A stretch of 64,000 nucleotides of DNA, taken from the NCBI GenBank assembly GCA_005503215.1, contig SCNS01000001.1:186001-250000 (forward strand). Direction: 5' to 3'. The stretch's first letter is position 1; every line of letters starts with the position of its first letter. Origin of the DNA: Sphingomonadaceae bacterium 3R27C6 (lineage in GTDB: Bacteria > Pseudomonadota > Alphaproteobacteria > Sphingomonadales > Sphingomonadaceae). Of the stretch, positions 1 through 7,644 are shown piece after piece. The notes under the pieces were generated by a model. It had not been told where the DNA came from. It did not search any database and saw only the letters and a list, made by a program, of their open reading frames with translations. The translations under genes and the position numbers were made by a program.

Positions 1-1725
1 GCGATCAACTATGTCGTGAACGAGGCCGATCCCGCGCGTTTCGACGCGGGTTTCGAAGGCGGCCTTTCGACGACCAAGCGCGCGGGCGAAGCGAGCTATG
101 CGGTCAAGGCGATGGTCAATGTCCCGATCGCGACCGACAAGCTCGCCGTCCGTCTCGTCGCGCTGCAGCGCTACGACGCCGGCTATCTCGACAACACGCT
201 GCTCGGCGAGAAGGGCAGCAACGACCTTCGCGTCCGCGGCCTGCGCGGTTCGATCGTCTTCACGCCGACCGAGACCACGCGCGTCTCGGCGCTCAGCATG
301 TATCAGGAATATGATCTCGACGATCAGACCTATGTGATCTTCGGTCCGCCCAAGACCTTCGAGCGCGCCACGAACGTTGCCGAATATCAGGACACGCAGT
401 TCATGATGCACAGCCTGCGGATCGAGCAGGACCTGGGCTTTGCGACGCTGACCGCGGTGGGCAGCTATACCGAGAAAAAGGCCGACCTGGCGTTCGACAA
501 TTCGATCTTTGGCGGCAACGACCCGCGCACCGACACCCCCGAACTCGCGAGCGGTAAGGGCAAGTCGAAGACCGAATATGGCGAATTGCGGCTCGCGTCG
601 CCCGACGGCAGCCGTTTCCGCTGGCTGCTCGGCGTCAACTATACGCGGCTGCGTTCGAACAACACCGACGGCACCTTTATCGAGGGCATCTCCGACTATA
701 TCGACGCCAATCCCGGCGAGTTCGGCGGCCGGCCGGGGAGCGAACTGGCTCCCGACGATCTGGCGTCGCGGACGGTCAGCAGCAACCGCGTGACCGAAAA
801 GGCGGTTTTCGGCGAAGCATCGTTCGACATCGTCGATACGCTGACGCTGACGCTCGGCGGGCGCCTGTTCGAATATCGCACCGCGCCGCGGCTGCAATAT
901 CTGCCGAACGCCGACCTGATCCCGCCGTTCGACTATGCGCCGGAGACGAGCAAGGATTCGGATTTCATCCCGAAGGCGTCGCTGACGTGGAAGCCGTCAA
1001 AGGACTTCATGATCTATGGCCTCTATTCCGAAGGCTTCCGCATCGGCGGCCTCAACGTCTATTCGCTCGCGACCGCGGGGCTGCCGCTGACCTTCGAAAG
1101 CGACACGACGAAGAATTATGAAATCGGCACGCGCTTCGACCTGATCGACCGGACGCTCAGCGTCGATTTGACCGCCTATCATATCGATTGGGGCAATATT
1201 CAGGCGCGCCTGTTCACGCCCGGCGATTTCCGCGCTTACACGGTGAACGGCGGCGGCGCGGACATCGACGGCGTCGAAATCAGCCTTAACCTGCGCCCGA
1301 CGCGCAACCTCAGCTTCACGTCGAACATCGCGTACAACGATGCGCGGCTGTCGTCGCTCTTGCCCGACAGCTTCGCGCCGGGCGGCGGCTATGCCAAGGG
1401 AACGCGCCTGCCGGGCGCGTCCGAATGGACGCTCTCGAACTCGCTCGACCTGAGCTTCCCCGACATGTCACTGAAGCCGCGTTTCGGGATCGCACACCGC
1501 TATCTGTCGAGCGCACCCGTCGATTTCGCGGGGACGCTCGATAAGGGCGACTTCCATCTCGTCGATCTCAACGCGTCGGTGACGGTGAGCGACCGTATCG
1601 AGCTCAGCCTCTTCGCGAAGAACCTGTTCAACCAATATGGCATTTTGAACGCGCCCTTCGCTTTTGCGGGCTCGGTCGCGCGGCCGCGCACGCTGGGCGC
1701 GAGCGTAAGGTTCAGTCTGAACTGA
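1..1725 (+). CDS. TonB-dependent outer-membrane receptor, 3' part
   Basis: The reading frame is open from base 1, so the gene starts upstream of the window; about 574 residues are visible. The first residues (AINYVV) look like the end of the plug domain, and the rest has the alternating aromatic and polar strands of a 22-strand TonB receptor barrel. The last strand ends in the usual way, at ...GASVRFSLN. These receptors import siderophores, vitamins or oligosaccharides using energy from TonB-ExbBD. The substrate cannot be told from this part, because the TonB box and most of the plug are missing. No transport partner gene lies next to it inside the window. Confidence 0.9.
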   Translation, partial: AINYVVNEADPARFDAGFEGGLSTTKRAGEASYAVKAMVNVPIATDKLAVRLVALQRYDAGYLDNTLLGEKGSNDLRVRGLRGSIVFTPTETTRVSALSMYQEYDLDDQTYVIFGPPKTFERATNVAEYQDTQFMMHSLRIEQDLGFATLTAVGSYTEKKADLAFDNSIFGGNDPRTDTPELASGKGKSKTEYGELRLASPDGSRFRWLLGVNYTRLRSNNTDGTFIEGISDYIDANPGEFGGRPGSELAPDDLASRTVSSNRVTEKAVFGEASFDIVDTLTLTLGGRLFEYRTAPRLQYLPNADLIPPFDYAPETSKDSDFIPKASLTWKPSKDFMIYGLYSEGFRIGGLNVYSLATAGLPLTFESDTTKNYEIGTRFDLIDRTLSVDLTAYHIDWGNIQARLFTPGDFRAYTVNGGGADIDGVEISLNLRPTRNLSFTSNIAYNDARLSSLLPDSFAPGGGYAKGTRLPGASEWTLSNSLDLSFPDMSLKPRFGIAHRYLSSAPVDFAGTLDKGDFHLVDLNASVTVSDRIELSLFAKNLFNQYGILNAPFAFAGSVARPRTLGASVRFSLN

Positions 1726-1728
1726 GAT

Positions 1729-1763
1729 AAAAAAAAGGCGCTGCCCCGCCGGGAAGGCGGGGC
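1729..1763 (-). terminator. Candidate rho-independent terminator for the minus-strand gene at 1926-2444
   Basis: An 8-bp GC stem (GCCCCGCC / GGCGGGGC, loop of 5) lies at 1743-1763. On the minus strand it is followed, after six bases, by eight T (A run at 1729-1736 on the plus strand). It fits termination of the leftward gene best. The stem could also stop the receptor transcript, but there is no T run on the plus strand. Confidence 0.55.
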
Positions 1764-1925
1764 GGCCATCTGGAAATGACCGGAAACGACCGGTTGTCGC
1801 CGCTCGTTCATGATAGCAGCGCGCCTCAAAGCAGGCACTGGAGAGATCATCTGGACCGGCTTCCGCATCTACGAGACGAAAACGGTTCAACGGTCTCTCA
1901 CCAGAAATTTTCCTCGTGAATCCCG

Positions 1926-2444
1926 TCAGTTTGTTCGATTGAAGATTTGCTTATAAACAATCGGCGTAGAGAGCAATGGACTGACGATGGTGGTATCCAC
2001 CACCAGATCCTGACCAACACTGCGATACGTCGTGATCCGCTCGCTGTCGTCGCCACGGAATGTTAGAGAAATAGCTTCACCATCAGCTTTTGCCGACACA
2101 TCGAAAACAAGCACTTCAATGAGCTTCCACTTGACGGAATCTCCGCCTATCCAAACGACGATAGGTGCTTTGTCATCATACGCGATCCCCAATCGACTTC
2201 CTGCACTCGAGATTCTAATTCTATTTACCGCAATGGACTTGCGCAGCCTCATGCGAGCGAGAGGGCGCTTGGCGCTGGAAAGGCCTGCAATAGCGCTCTC
2301 AATCGCTTGAAAGGCGTTGTCGCTCCGTTTCTCGTCCAGAACATAGATGCCTGAAACCACACCTTGCACCGGGCTCGCGGAGCCTGAGCTGGAGCTCAAG
2401 ATGGAAGCTCCGATCGCCGCCGACAAAGTCCAATGACGCATCAC
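1926..2444 (-). CDS. Hypothetical secreted protein
   Basis: A 172-residue protein that I do not recognise. It starts with a signal peptide (hydrophobic stretch through residue ~22, ending SGSASP). The remainder is rich in beta-strand-like segments (VVWIGG, ISLTFRGDD, VVDTTIV), which suggests a small beta-barrel or lipocalin-like fold exported to the periplasm; this is inference only. Its base composition is visibly less GC-rich than its neighbours and its codon use is more relaxed, so it may have been acquired by transfer. It stands alone between a terminator and an empty 170-bp gap. No function is proposed. Confidence 0.6.
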   Translation of the reverse strand: MMRHWTLSAAIGASILSSSSGSASPVQGVVSGIYVLDEKRSDNAFQAIESAIAGLSSAKRPLARMRLRKSIAVNRIRISSAGSRLGIAYDDKAPIVVWIGGDSVKWKLIEVLVFDVSAKADGEAISLTFRGDDSERITTYRSVGQDLVVDTTIVSPLLSTPIVYKQIFNRTN

Positions 2445-2616
2445 GCACTCCTCAAATTCCGCTGCTCGCCGTGACGGGTGTAGTGACGACCCGGCTTAGC
2501 GCATAGGGGATTCCTTTGGCGGAGGGCTGGCTGTATCAGAGGGCCAAGCCTCGCGGCCGCTAACCCGAACTGCAAACTCGAAAGCGGACCAGCCGCTCAC
2601 CACCCCTAAGGCGACG

Positions 2617-3648
2617 TCACTTCTCGAAACCCGAGAGGAAAGCGGCGACATTCTTGCCGAGATCGCCGACAGCATAGCCGCCCTCCATCACGATCAGCGT
2701 CGGGATGCCGAGCGCGGCGATGCGACCCGCTAGCTGGACATAATCCTCGCGCTCGAGCGCGAAGCTCGAAATCGGGTCGCTGCTGTGCGTGTCGGCACCG
2801 AACGAGACGACGAGGAACTTCGCGCCCCAATCCGAAATCGCCGCGAGCGCGGTGTCGAGCGCGGGCGCATAGCTTTGCCCGTCGGTGCCGCGGGGCAGGG
2901 GGAGGTTGAGTGTGCTGCCTTCGCCCGCACCTTCGCCGCGCTCGTCGGCATGCCCCCAATAAAAGGGGTAATCGGTGCGCGGGTCGGCGTGGATGGAGGC
3001 GAAGAAGATATCGGAATCTTCGTAGAAGATATCCTGCGTGCCGTTGCCGTGATGATAATCGATGTCGAGCACCGCGACCGGCCCGAGCTTTCGATTATGC
3101 GCCTCGCGCGCGGCGATCGCGGCGTTGTTGAGGTAGCAATAGCCGCCCATATAGTCGCGCCCGGCATGATGGCCCGGCGGACGGCACAGCGCAAAGGCAT
3201 GCGCCTCGCCGCTCGACGCCAGATGATCGAGCGCGGTCAGCGCGCCCTGCGCCGACCAATTGGCCGATTCCCACGTACCCGCCGCGATCGGTGTCCCCGC
3301 ATCATAGCTGTACGCGCCGAGATCGGCGTCGATGCGGCCGAAGCTGAGCGGCCGGCGGCGCCTGACCGGGAAGGTGTAGCCGATCGCGTCGCCATTGCGC
3401 CCCGCCGCGAGCCAGTCGCGATGCGCGCGTTCGAGGAAGGCGAGATAGTCGGCGTCATGCACCGCGAGCAGCGGCGCCATGCCGAAGTCGCGCACCGGCT
3501 GCCAGTCGCTATATTGTGCGACGATCGAGCGTGGGCGCTCGATATTTTCGGCATAGGGCACCCAGTCGCCATTGTGCAGTTCGCGTAAGGGGGCGTGGGC
3601 GGTCTGGCGATCGTCGAAGAAAAGCTTCACCTTTGTCCTTCCATCCAT
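2617..3648 (-). CDS. Acetylpolyamine amidohydrolase-type deacetylase (HDAC fold)
   Basis: A 343-residue zinc amidohydrolase of the histone deacetylase/acetylpolyamine amidohydrolase superfamily. The tandem catalytic histidines are H160-H161 (CRPPGHHAG). The zinc ligands are D197 and H199 (DIDYHHGNG) and D286 (SFGADTH), and the transition-state tyrosine is Y325 (EGGY). Their spacing is within two residues of what is known for the Mycoplana acetylpolyamine enzyme, and GGYCYLNNAA and HADERGEGAGEG are typical of that bacterial class. The predicted reaction is deacetylation of acetylated polyamines or similar amines in the cytoplasm. The start overlaps the end of the PaiB-like gene by 22 bp, so the two are co-transcribed. 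A role on acetylated protein is possible but less likely. Confidence 0.85.
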   Translation of the reverse strand: MDGRTKVKLFFDDRQTAHAPLRELHNGDWVPYAENIERPRSIVAQYSDWQPVRDFGMAPLLAVHDADYLAFLERAHRDWLAAGRNGDAIGYTFPVRRRRPLSFGRIDADLGAYSYDAGTPIAAGTWESANWSAQGALTALDHLASSGEAHAFALCRPPGHHAGRDYMGGYCYLNNAAIAAREAHNRKLGPVAVLDIDYHHGNGTQDIFYEDSDIFFASIHADPRTDYPFYWGHADERGEGAGEGSTLNLPLPRGTDGQSYAPALDTALAAISDWGAKFLVVSFGADTHSSDPISSFALEREDYVQLAGRIAALGIPTLIVMEGGYAVGDLGKNVAAFLSGFEK

Positions 3649-4199
3649 TTCGCGAGCGTCCGGTCGCCGTGACCCGCGACGATCTCGCCAAAGCCCTCTG
3701 CGCTCTCATCCTGCCCGAGCTTGAAGCTGTGTTCGGCCGAACGGACATGCGCGCGAAAGGCGATGATCTGGCCGAGCATCGCCTCATAGCGCGGCCCGAG
3801 GCTGGCTGTCGACCAGCCGCCGCCCTCCATCTTCGCGACGAGCTGCTCGATCGCGTCCTGCGTTTCGTCGCCGACGAACTCAACCTCGACCGTGAAGCGC
3901 AATACCGCATAATTCCACGTCGGCGCCCAGTCGGGCTTCGACAATAAAGTCGTCGAGACATAACCCGATGGCCCGTTGAACAGGATCAGCCCGCGCGGGT
4001 TGGCGCGGAAATCGGCGACGAGCGCATTGCGGAGCGCACAATGGCCGAACAGCGCGACCACCGTGCCCGCATCGTCGGTCTCGGCGATCAGCGGCAGCGG
4101 GCTGGCATGGAATGCACTCGATATCACCCAGGCGAGCGGATAGTCGGCGATCAGCTGCCCGATGTCGGCAGGGCCGCGCGGCGTGTAGAGTCCGGTCAT
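3627..4199 (-). CDS. PaiB-family FMN-binding protein
   Basis: A 190-residue protein matching the PaiB/FMN-binding 'negative transcriptional regulator' family by its split-barrel N-terminus (MTGLYTPRGPAD), the SSAFHASPLPLIAE segment, the GHCALRN segment and the PSGYVSTTLL segment. In Bacillus, PaiB is linked to polyamine acetylation and sporulation. Here it sits between a probable acetylpolyamine deacetylase and a lipase-like hydrolase, which supports a polyamine or amine link. It overlaps the upstream hydrolase gene by ATGA (4196-4199) and the downstream gene by 22 bp, so translation is coupled. Whether it binds DNA, or acts as a flavin enzyme, cannot be seen here. Confidence 0.8.
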   Translation of the reverse strand: MTGLYTPRGPADIGQLIADYPLAWVISSAFHASPLPLIAETDDAGTVVALFGHCALRNALVADFRANPRGLILFNGPSGYVSTTLLSKPDWAPTWNYAVLRFTVEVEFVGDETQDAIEQLVAKMEGGGWSTASLGPRYEAMLGQIIAFRAHVRSAEHSFKLGQDESAEGFGEIVAGHGDRTLAKWMEGQR

Positions 4200-5152
4200 G
4201 CCGCGACGATATCACGGATCCACGCCGCCTGCTCGTCGAGCGCGCGGCCCGCGAGCGGGGCAATCGATACCGCCTCCAGAAAGCTGTGCGTCGCCCCCCG
4301 ATAGGTGACCGCGCGCGTCGGCACGCCGGCTTCCTCGAGCTTGCTTGCGAAGGCGTCGTTGCAATCGGCCAAAATGTCGCACTCGGCGATGGCGAGGAAC
4401 GCGGGCGGCAGGCCGGTCAGGTCGGCATTCAGCGGCGCGACCAACGGGTCGGCAAGCTGCTCGACGCCGTCGACATAGGATGCCCAGAAGGCGTCCATCT
4501 CGTCGGCCTCGAGCGAATAGTCGCCCGCGCCAAAGCGGGCGTAGCTTGGCGTCCGTTCGGGCGCGAAGGCACCGTAATTGAGCAGCATCGCGGCGGGCAG
4601 CGGATGTCCGCGCTGGCGCTGCAACAGGCACGCCGCGACCGACAAATTGGCGCCCGCCGAATCGCCGCCAATCAGCACGCGGGTCGCATCGAGATTCAGC
4701 GCGTCCGCCTCTGCCGCGATCCAGTCGAGCGCCGCGGCGCATTCCTCGAGCGCGACCGGGAACTTGCTTTCGGGCGACAGGCTGTAATCGATGCCGAGTA
4801 CCGCGATCCCCGCGCGCGCGGCATATTCGCGCATCAGCCGGTCGTGCGTGTCGATGCTGAAGAGTGTCCAGCCGCCGCCGTGGATATAGAGCATGACCGG
4901 CAGCTTCGCGTCGGCGAGGGGGTGGTGGAGCCGCAGGCGGACGCCGCCCATGTCGATTTCCTTGCTCTCGGCCATTATCGGGCCACCCTCGCGCCACGGC
5001 GCGCGAACGCGTTCGGCAATGGCGCGGCGCACTGCCATGCTCGCGCCCGCCGGCGCGCCATGTTCGACATAAGCGGCATTGATCGCGTCGACAAAGCGCC
5101 GGATATCGGGGTCGGCCATGTCGTTCTGCATGACGCTTAAGCCCTTTGACAT
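4196..5152 (-). CDS. Alpha/beta hydrolase, hormone-sensitive-lipase family
   Basis: A 318-residue hydrolase with the HGGGW oxyanion motif and the nucleophile elbow GGDSAG. The later acid (AECDIL) and histidine (GATHSF) complete a Ser-Asp-His triad. These enzymes hydrolyse short-chain esters, amides or lactones; the natural substrate is unknown. It is the first gene of a three-gene leftward operon (hydrolase, PaiB, acetylpolyamine deacetylase) and shares ATGA with the next gene. The chosen ATG has AAGGAT upstream; a second ATG seven codons in is possible. It is divergent from an AraC-type regulator, which may control the operon. Confidence 0.85.
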   Translation of the reverse strand: MSKGLSVMQNDMADPDIRRFVDAINAAYVEHGAPAGASMAVRRAIAERVRAPWREGGPIMAESKEIDMGGVRLRLHHPLADAKLPVMLYIHGGGWTLFSIDTHDRLMREYAARAGIAVLGIDYSLSPESKFPVALEECAAALDWIAAEADALNLDATRVLIGGDSAGANLSVAACLLQRQRGHPLPAAMLLNYGAFAPERTPSYARFGAGDYSLEADEMDAFWASYVDGVEQLADPLVAPLNADLTGLPPAFLAIAECDILADCNDAFASKLEEAGVPTRAVTYRGATHSFLEAVSIAPLAGRALDEQAAWIRDIVAA

Positions 5153-5328
5153 ATTTCGCTTATCCTTCTCGAAACGATCCTTGGTTGCCTGATAGCTTTT
5201 GCGCGTCCTCCTCTATCGCCCATTTGGGCCAATCACCGCAGCGGACAGGCCAGTGGGCACATCATCGCTGGCCAGCGGCACGCGCGGCCTATATTGTGCA
5301 ATTGTCTAGGACTTGCGAGAATTGGGCC

Positions 5329-6087
5329 ATGAAGCATAGTGCCGATGTTCTGACGAACGACCGCCCGGTCATTGCGCTGCAGGATGAATATCCTGCCGGC
5401 TTCATCGATCCGATGCACAGCCACGACCATATCCAGATCCTCTACGCCTCGTCGGGCGTGATGTCGGTCCGCACGCCCGAAACCAGCTTCGTCATCCCGC
5501 CGCAACGCGCCGTATGGCTGCCCGCGGGAACACGGCACGAGGTCGCGTGCCGCGGTCCGGTGTCGCTCCGCACGCTCTACCTGCCGTGCCGGGGCGGCGA
5601 GACGGGGCAGGAATGCCGCGTTTTCGAAGTGTCGAACCTCGTCAAATCTTTGATCCTCGAGGTCGTCGATTTCCCCGCGCTTTACGACGTCGACGGGCGC
5701 GAGGGGCGGATCATCACCCTGCTGCTCGACGAGATCGGCCGCATGCCGAACGCGCCCTATCAGGTGTCGATGCCATCGAACCCGCGCCTGCTCCGCGTCT
5801 GCAACGCGATCATCGCCGACCCGTCGGACCCGCGCGATATCGACGATTGGGCGGCGCTCGCGGCAATGGGGCGGCGCACCTTTACGCGCAGCTTCAAGCA
5901 GGAAACGGGGATGGGGCTCGCCGTCTGGCGGCAGCAGGTCCGGTTGATGGAGGCGCTTTCGATGCTCGCCGCGGGCGCGTCGATCACGCAGGTCACCTAT
6001 GACGTCGGCTACGACAGCCCCAGCGGGTTCGCCGCGATGTTCCGCCGCGCTTTCGGCGTGCCGCCGAGCCAGTATCTGAAGCACTGA
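5329..6087 (+). CDS. AraC-family transcriptional regulator with N-terminal cupin
   Basis: A 252-residue regulator. The N-terminal half is a cupin-type effector domain (HSHDHIQILYASSG, PQRAVWLPAGTRHEV). The C-terminal ~100 residues hold two helix-turn-helix units: the first includes DDWAALAAMGRRTFTRSFKQETGM, split here as DDWAALAAMGRRTF and RSFKQETGM, and the second ends DVGYDSPSGFAAMFRRAFG. The ATG at 5329 was chosen because it starts the conserved domain; the frame stays open upstream to 5146 without family similarity. It is divergent from the hydrolase-PaiB-deacetylase operon across a 176-bp gap, which is the most likely target. Confidence 0.88.
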   Translation: MKHSADVLTNDRPVIALQDEYPAGFIDPMHSHDHIQILYASSGVMSVRTPETSFVIPPQRAVWLPAGTRHEVACRGPVSLRTLYLPCRGGETGQECRVFEVSNLVKSLILEVVDFPALYDVDGREGRIITLLLDEIGRMPNAPYQVSMPSNPRLLRVCNAIIADPSDPRDIDDWAALAAMGRRTFTRSFKQETGMGLAVWRQQVRLMEALSMLAAGASITQVTYDVGYDSPSGFAAMFRRAFGVPPSQYLKH

Positions 6088-6104
6088 CGTCTGCCGCCAC
6101 GGCG

Positions 6105-6584
6105 CTAGTCGCCGCGTCCACGCCCCTCGGTCGTGCGCGCCCATTCGGCGAGGTCGCCGTGCCGCTTGATCGTCTTGAGGCACACCACGGTCTTCAGTCG
6201 CTGGACGCCGGGCAGTTTCGACAGATTGTGGCGGAGCAGTTCGTCGAGATGATCGGCCGAGCGCGCGAAGATCTTGAGCAGATAGTCGCTCTCGCCCGCG
6301 GTGGTGTGGCATTCGACGACAGCAGGGTGCGCGAGCACCGCCGCCTCGAAATCGGTGTGCGCATCGAAGCGGATCTGCACTTCGACGAAGCTCTGGACTG
6401 CGAGGCCGATCGCGATCGGGTCGAGCCGCGCCGCATAACCCTCGATGACGCCACTTTCCTCAAGGTTTTTCACCCGCGACCAGCAGGGTGACTTGGACAG
6501 GCCGACCTGTTCGCCGAGGTCGGCGTAAGATTGCCGGCCGTCGCGTTCGAGCGCCGCAACGATTTTCCAGTCGAGCTTGTCCAT
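6105..6584 (-). CDS. Lrp/AsnC-family transcriptional regulator
   Basis: A 159-residue Lrp-type regulator. The N-terminal winged helix starts LDWKIVAALERDGR and contains the recognition segment LSKSPCWSRVKNLEE. The C-terminal RAM domain (VQSFVEVQIRF, CHTTAGESDYLLKI) binds amino-acid ligands. Proteins of this type commonly control aromatic amino acid hydroxylase operons. It is divergent from the hydroxylase-kyn operon, with 187 bp between the starts that contain two dyads. Its likely role is tryptophan- or phenylalanine-responsive control of that operon, an inference from position. Confidence 0.9.
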   Translation of the reverse strand: MDKLDWKIVAALERDGRQSYADLGEQVGLSKSPCWSRVKNLEESGVIEGYAARLDPIAIGLAVQSFVEVQIRFDAHTDFEAAVLAHPAVVECHTTAGESDYLLKIFARSADHLDELLRHNLSKLPGVQRLKTVVCLKTIKRHGDLAEWARTTEGRGRGD

Positions 6585-6627
6585 GCGTTCCGTCCTGAAT
6601 CGGGTTTATGCGAGAATCTAGCCGCTC

Positions 6628-6646
6628 TGTTCTAAACCGGAGAACA
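6628..6646. promoter_or_regulatory. Dyad in the Lrp/hydroxylase divergent promoter region
   Basis: Perfect 6-bp arms TGTTCT and AGAACA separated by 7 bp, 39 bp upstream of the Lrp-type gene start and ~125 bp upstream of the hydroxylase start. It is a candidate operator, seen directly; which protein binds is inference. Confidence 0.4.
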
Positions 6647-6653
6647 ACTTCCC

Positions 6654-6671
6654 GCAAATGCGATAATTTGC
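6654..6671. promoter_or_regulatory. Second dyad in the Lrp/hydroxylase divergent promoter region
   Basis: Arms GCAAAT and ATTTGC with a 6-bp spacer, lying 8 bp from the first dyad and so roughly two helical turns away centre to centre. Lrp-family proteins bind several phased sites, so the pair is a plausible binding region for the divergent regulator. Confidence 0.4.
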
Positions 6672-6771
6672 AGAACGATTAGCGATTTTTCGCAACCCGT
6701 CGACGCGAAATCCGCACAATGTTCGCGCGGCCCCGCGCTATCACTTGCGCCGAAGGTTTGGAGAGAGACCG

Positions 6772-7644
6772 ATGGCCGCGACACATATATTCGACGCACC
6801 GCCCGAAGGTGTCGCGGCCAATTGGACGATGCCGCAGAACTGGGGCGCCTTTACCGCCGAGCAGCACGCGACATGGCGGAGCTTGTTCGACCAGCAGGCG
6901 GCGGCGCTTGATGGCTATGCCTGTCGGTCGTTCCTCGATGGCCTCGACATTCTTCGCAAGCTGAGGCCGGGGGTTCCCGACTTCTCCGAGCTCAACGCGC
7001 TGCTGAAACCCGTGTCGGGCTGGGAAGTCGTCGCGGTGCCCGGCTGGATTCCGAATGAGCCCTTTTTCGAGCATCTCGCGAACAAGCGCTTCCCCGCCGC
7101 CAACTTCCTCCGTCCGCCCGAGCAGGTCGCGTACAGCGAAGAGCCCGATATGTTTCACGACATTTTCGGCCATATCCCGATGCTCACCGATCCGGCTTTT
7201 TCGGACTTTCTGGTGGCCTATGGTCAGGCCGGGCTGCGCGCCGAAACGCTTGGAGCGTCGGACTTTCTCGGCCGGCTCTGGCTCTATACCGTCGAGTTTG
7301 GCCTGGTGGTCGAGGACGGCGAACTCCGCGCCTTTGGCGGCGGCCTCATGTCGAGCTTCGCCGAAACGCTCTCCGCGCTGACGTCGCCCGAACCGCAGCG
7401 CATCTGGCTCGATATCGAGCGCGTGATGCGCACGCGATACAATTTCGACGAATTCCAGCAGACCTATTTCGTCGTCGCGGGGTTCGAGGATTTGCTGCGC
7501 GCGACCGAGGAAACCGACTTCGCGAGCATCTACCGCAAGATCGCCGGCGAACCGGCGCTCGAACCCGGGGATGCCTGGCGCGGCGATGTGGCCTATGAAG
7601 GACGCCTGCCGGCCGCGCCGGCAAGCGGAGAGGCATCGCAATGA
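6772..7644 (+). CDS. phhA: Aromatic amino acid hydroxylase (phenylalanine 4-monooxygenase family; possibly tryptophan 5-hydroxylase)
   Basis: A 290-residue single-domain, pterin-dependent hydroxylase of bacterial size. The iron ligands are H129 and H134 (FHDIFGHIP) and E175 (YTVEFGL). The family's AFGGGLMSSF and FQQTYFVVAGF segments follow. The ATG at 6772 has GGAGAGAGA just upstream; longer starts lack a binding site. Residue 171 is leucine (RLWLYTVEF). Phenylalanine hydroxylases have tryptophan there (human W326) and tryptophan hydroxylases phenylalanine. Engineered changes at this site open bacterial enzymes to tryptophan. As first gene of a kynurenine operon it may therefore hydroxylate tryptophan rather than phenylalanine. 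It shares ATGA with kynA. Substrate is the main uncertainty. Confidence 0.92.
   Translation: MAATHIFDAPPEGVAANWTMPQNWGAFTAEQHATWRSLFDQQAAALDGYACRSFLDGLDILRKLRPGVPDFSELNALLKPVSGWEVVAVPGWIPNEPFFEHLANKRFPAANFLRPPEQVAYSEEPDMFHDIFGHIPMLTDPAFSDFLVAYGQAGLRAETLGASDFLGRLWLYTVEFGLVVEDGELRAFGGGLMSSFAETLSALTSPEPQRIWLDIERVMRTRYNFDEFQQTYFVVAGFEDLLRATEETDFASIYRKIAGEPALEPGDAWRGDVAYEGRLPAAPASGEASQ

Noticed and set aside
2617..3648. Histone deacetylase acting on chromatin protein
   Set aside because: Motif details and operon context fit acetylpolyamine amidohydrolases; bacteria lack the eukaryotic substrate.
4196..5152. HSL-family hydrolase as a kynurenine formamidase of animal type
   Set aside because: A complete KynB lies inside the kyn operon, while this gene is in a separate leftward unit with PaiB and a deacetylase.
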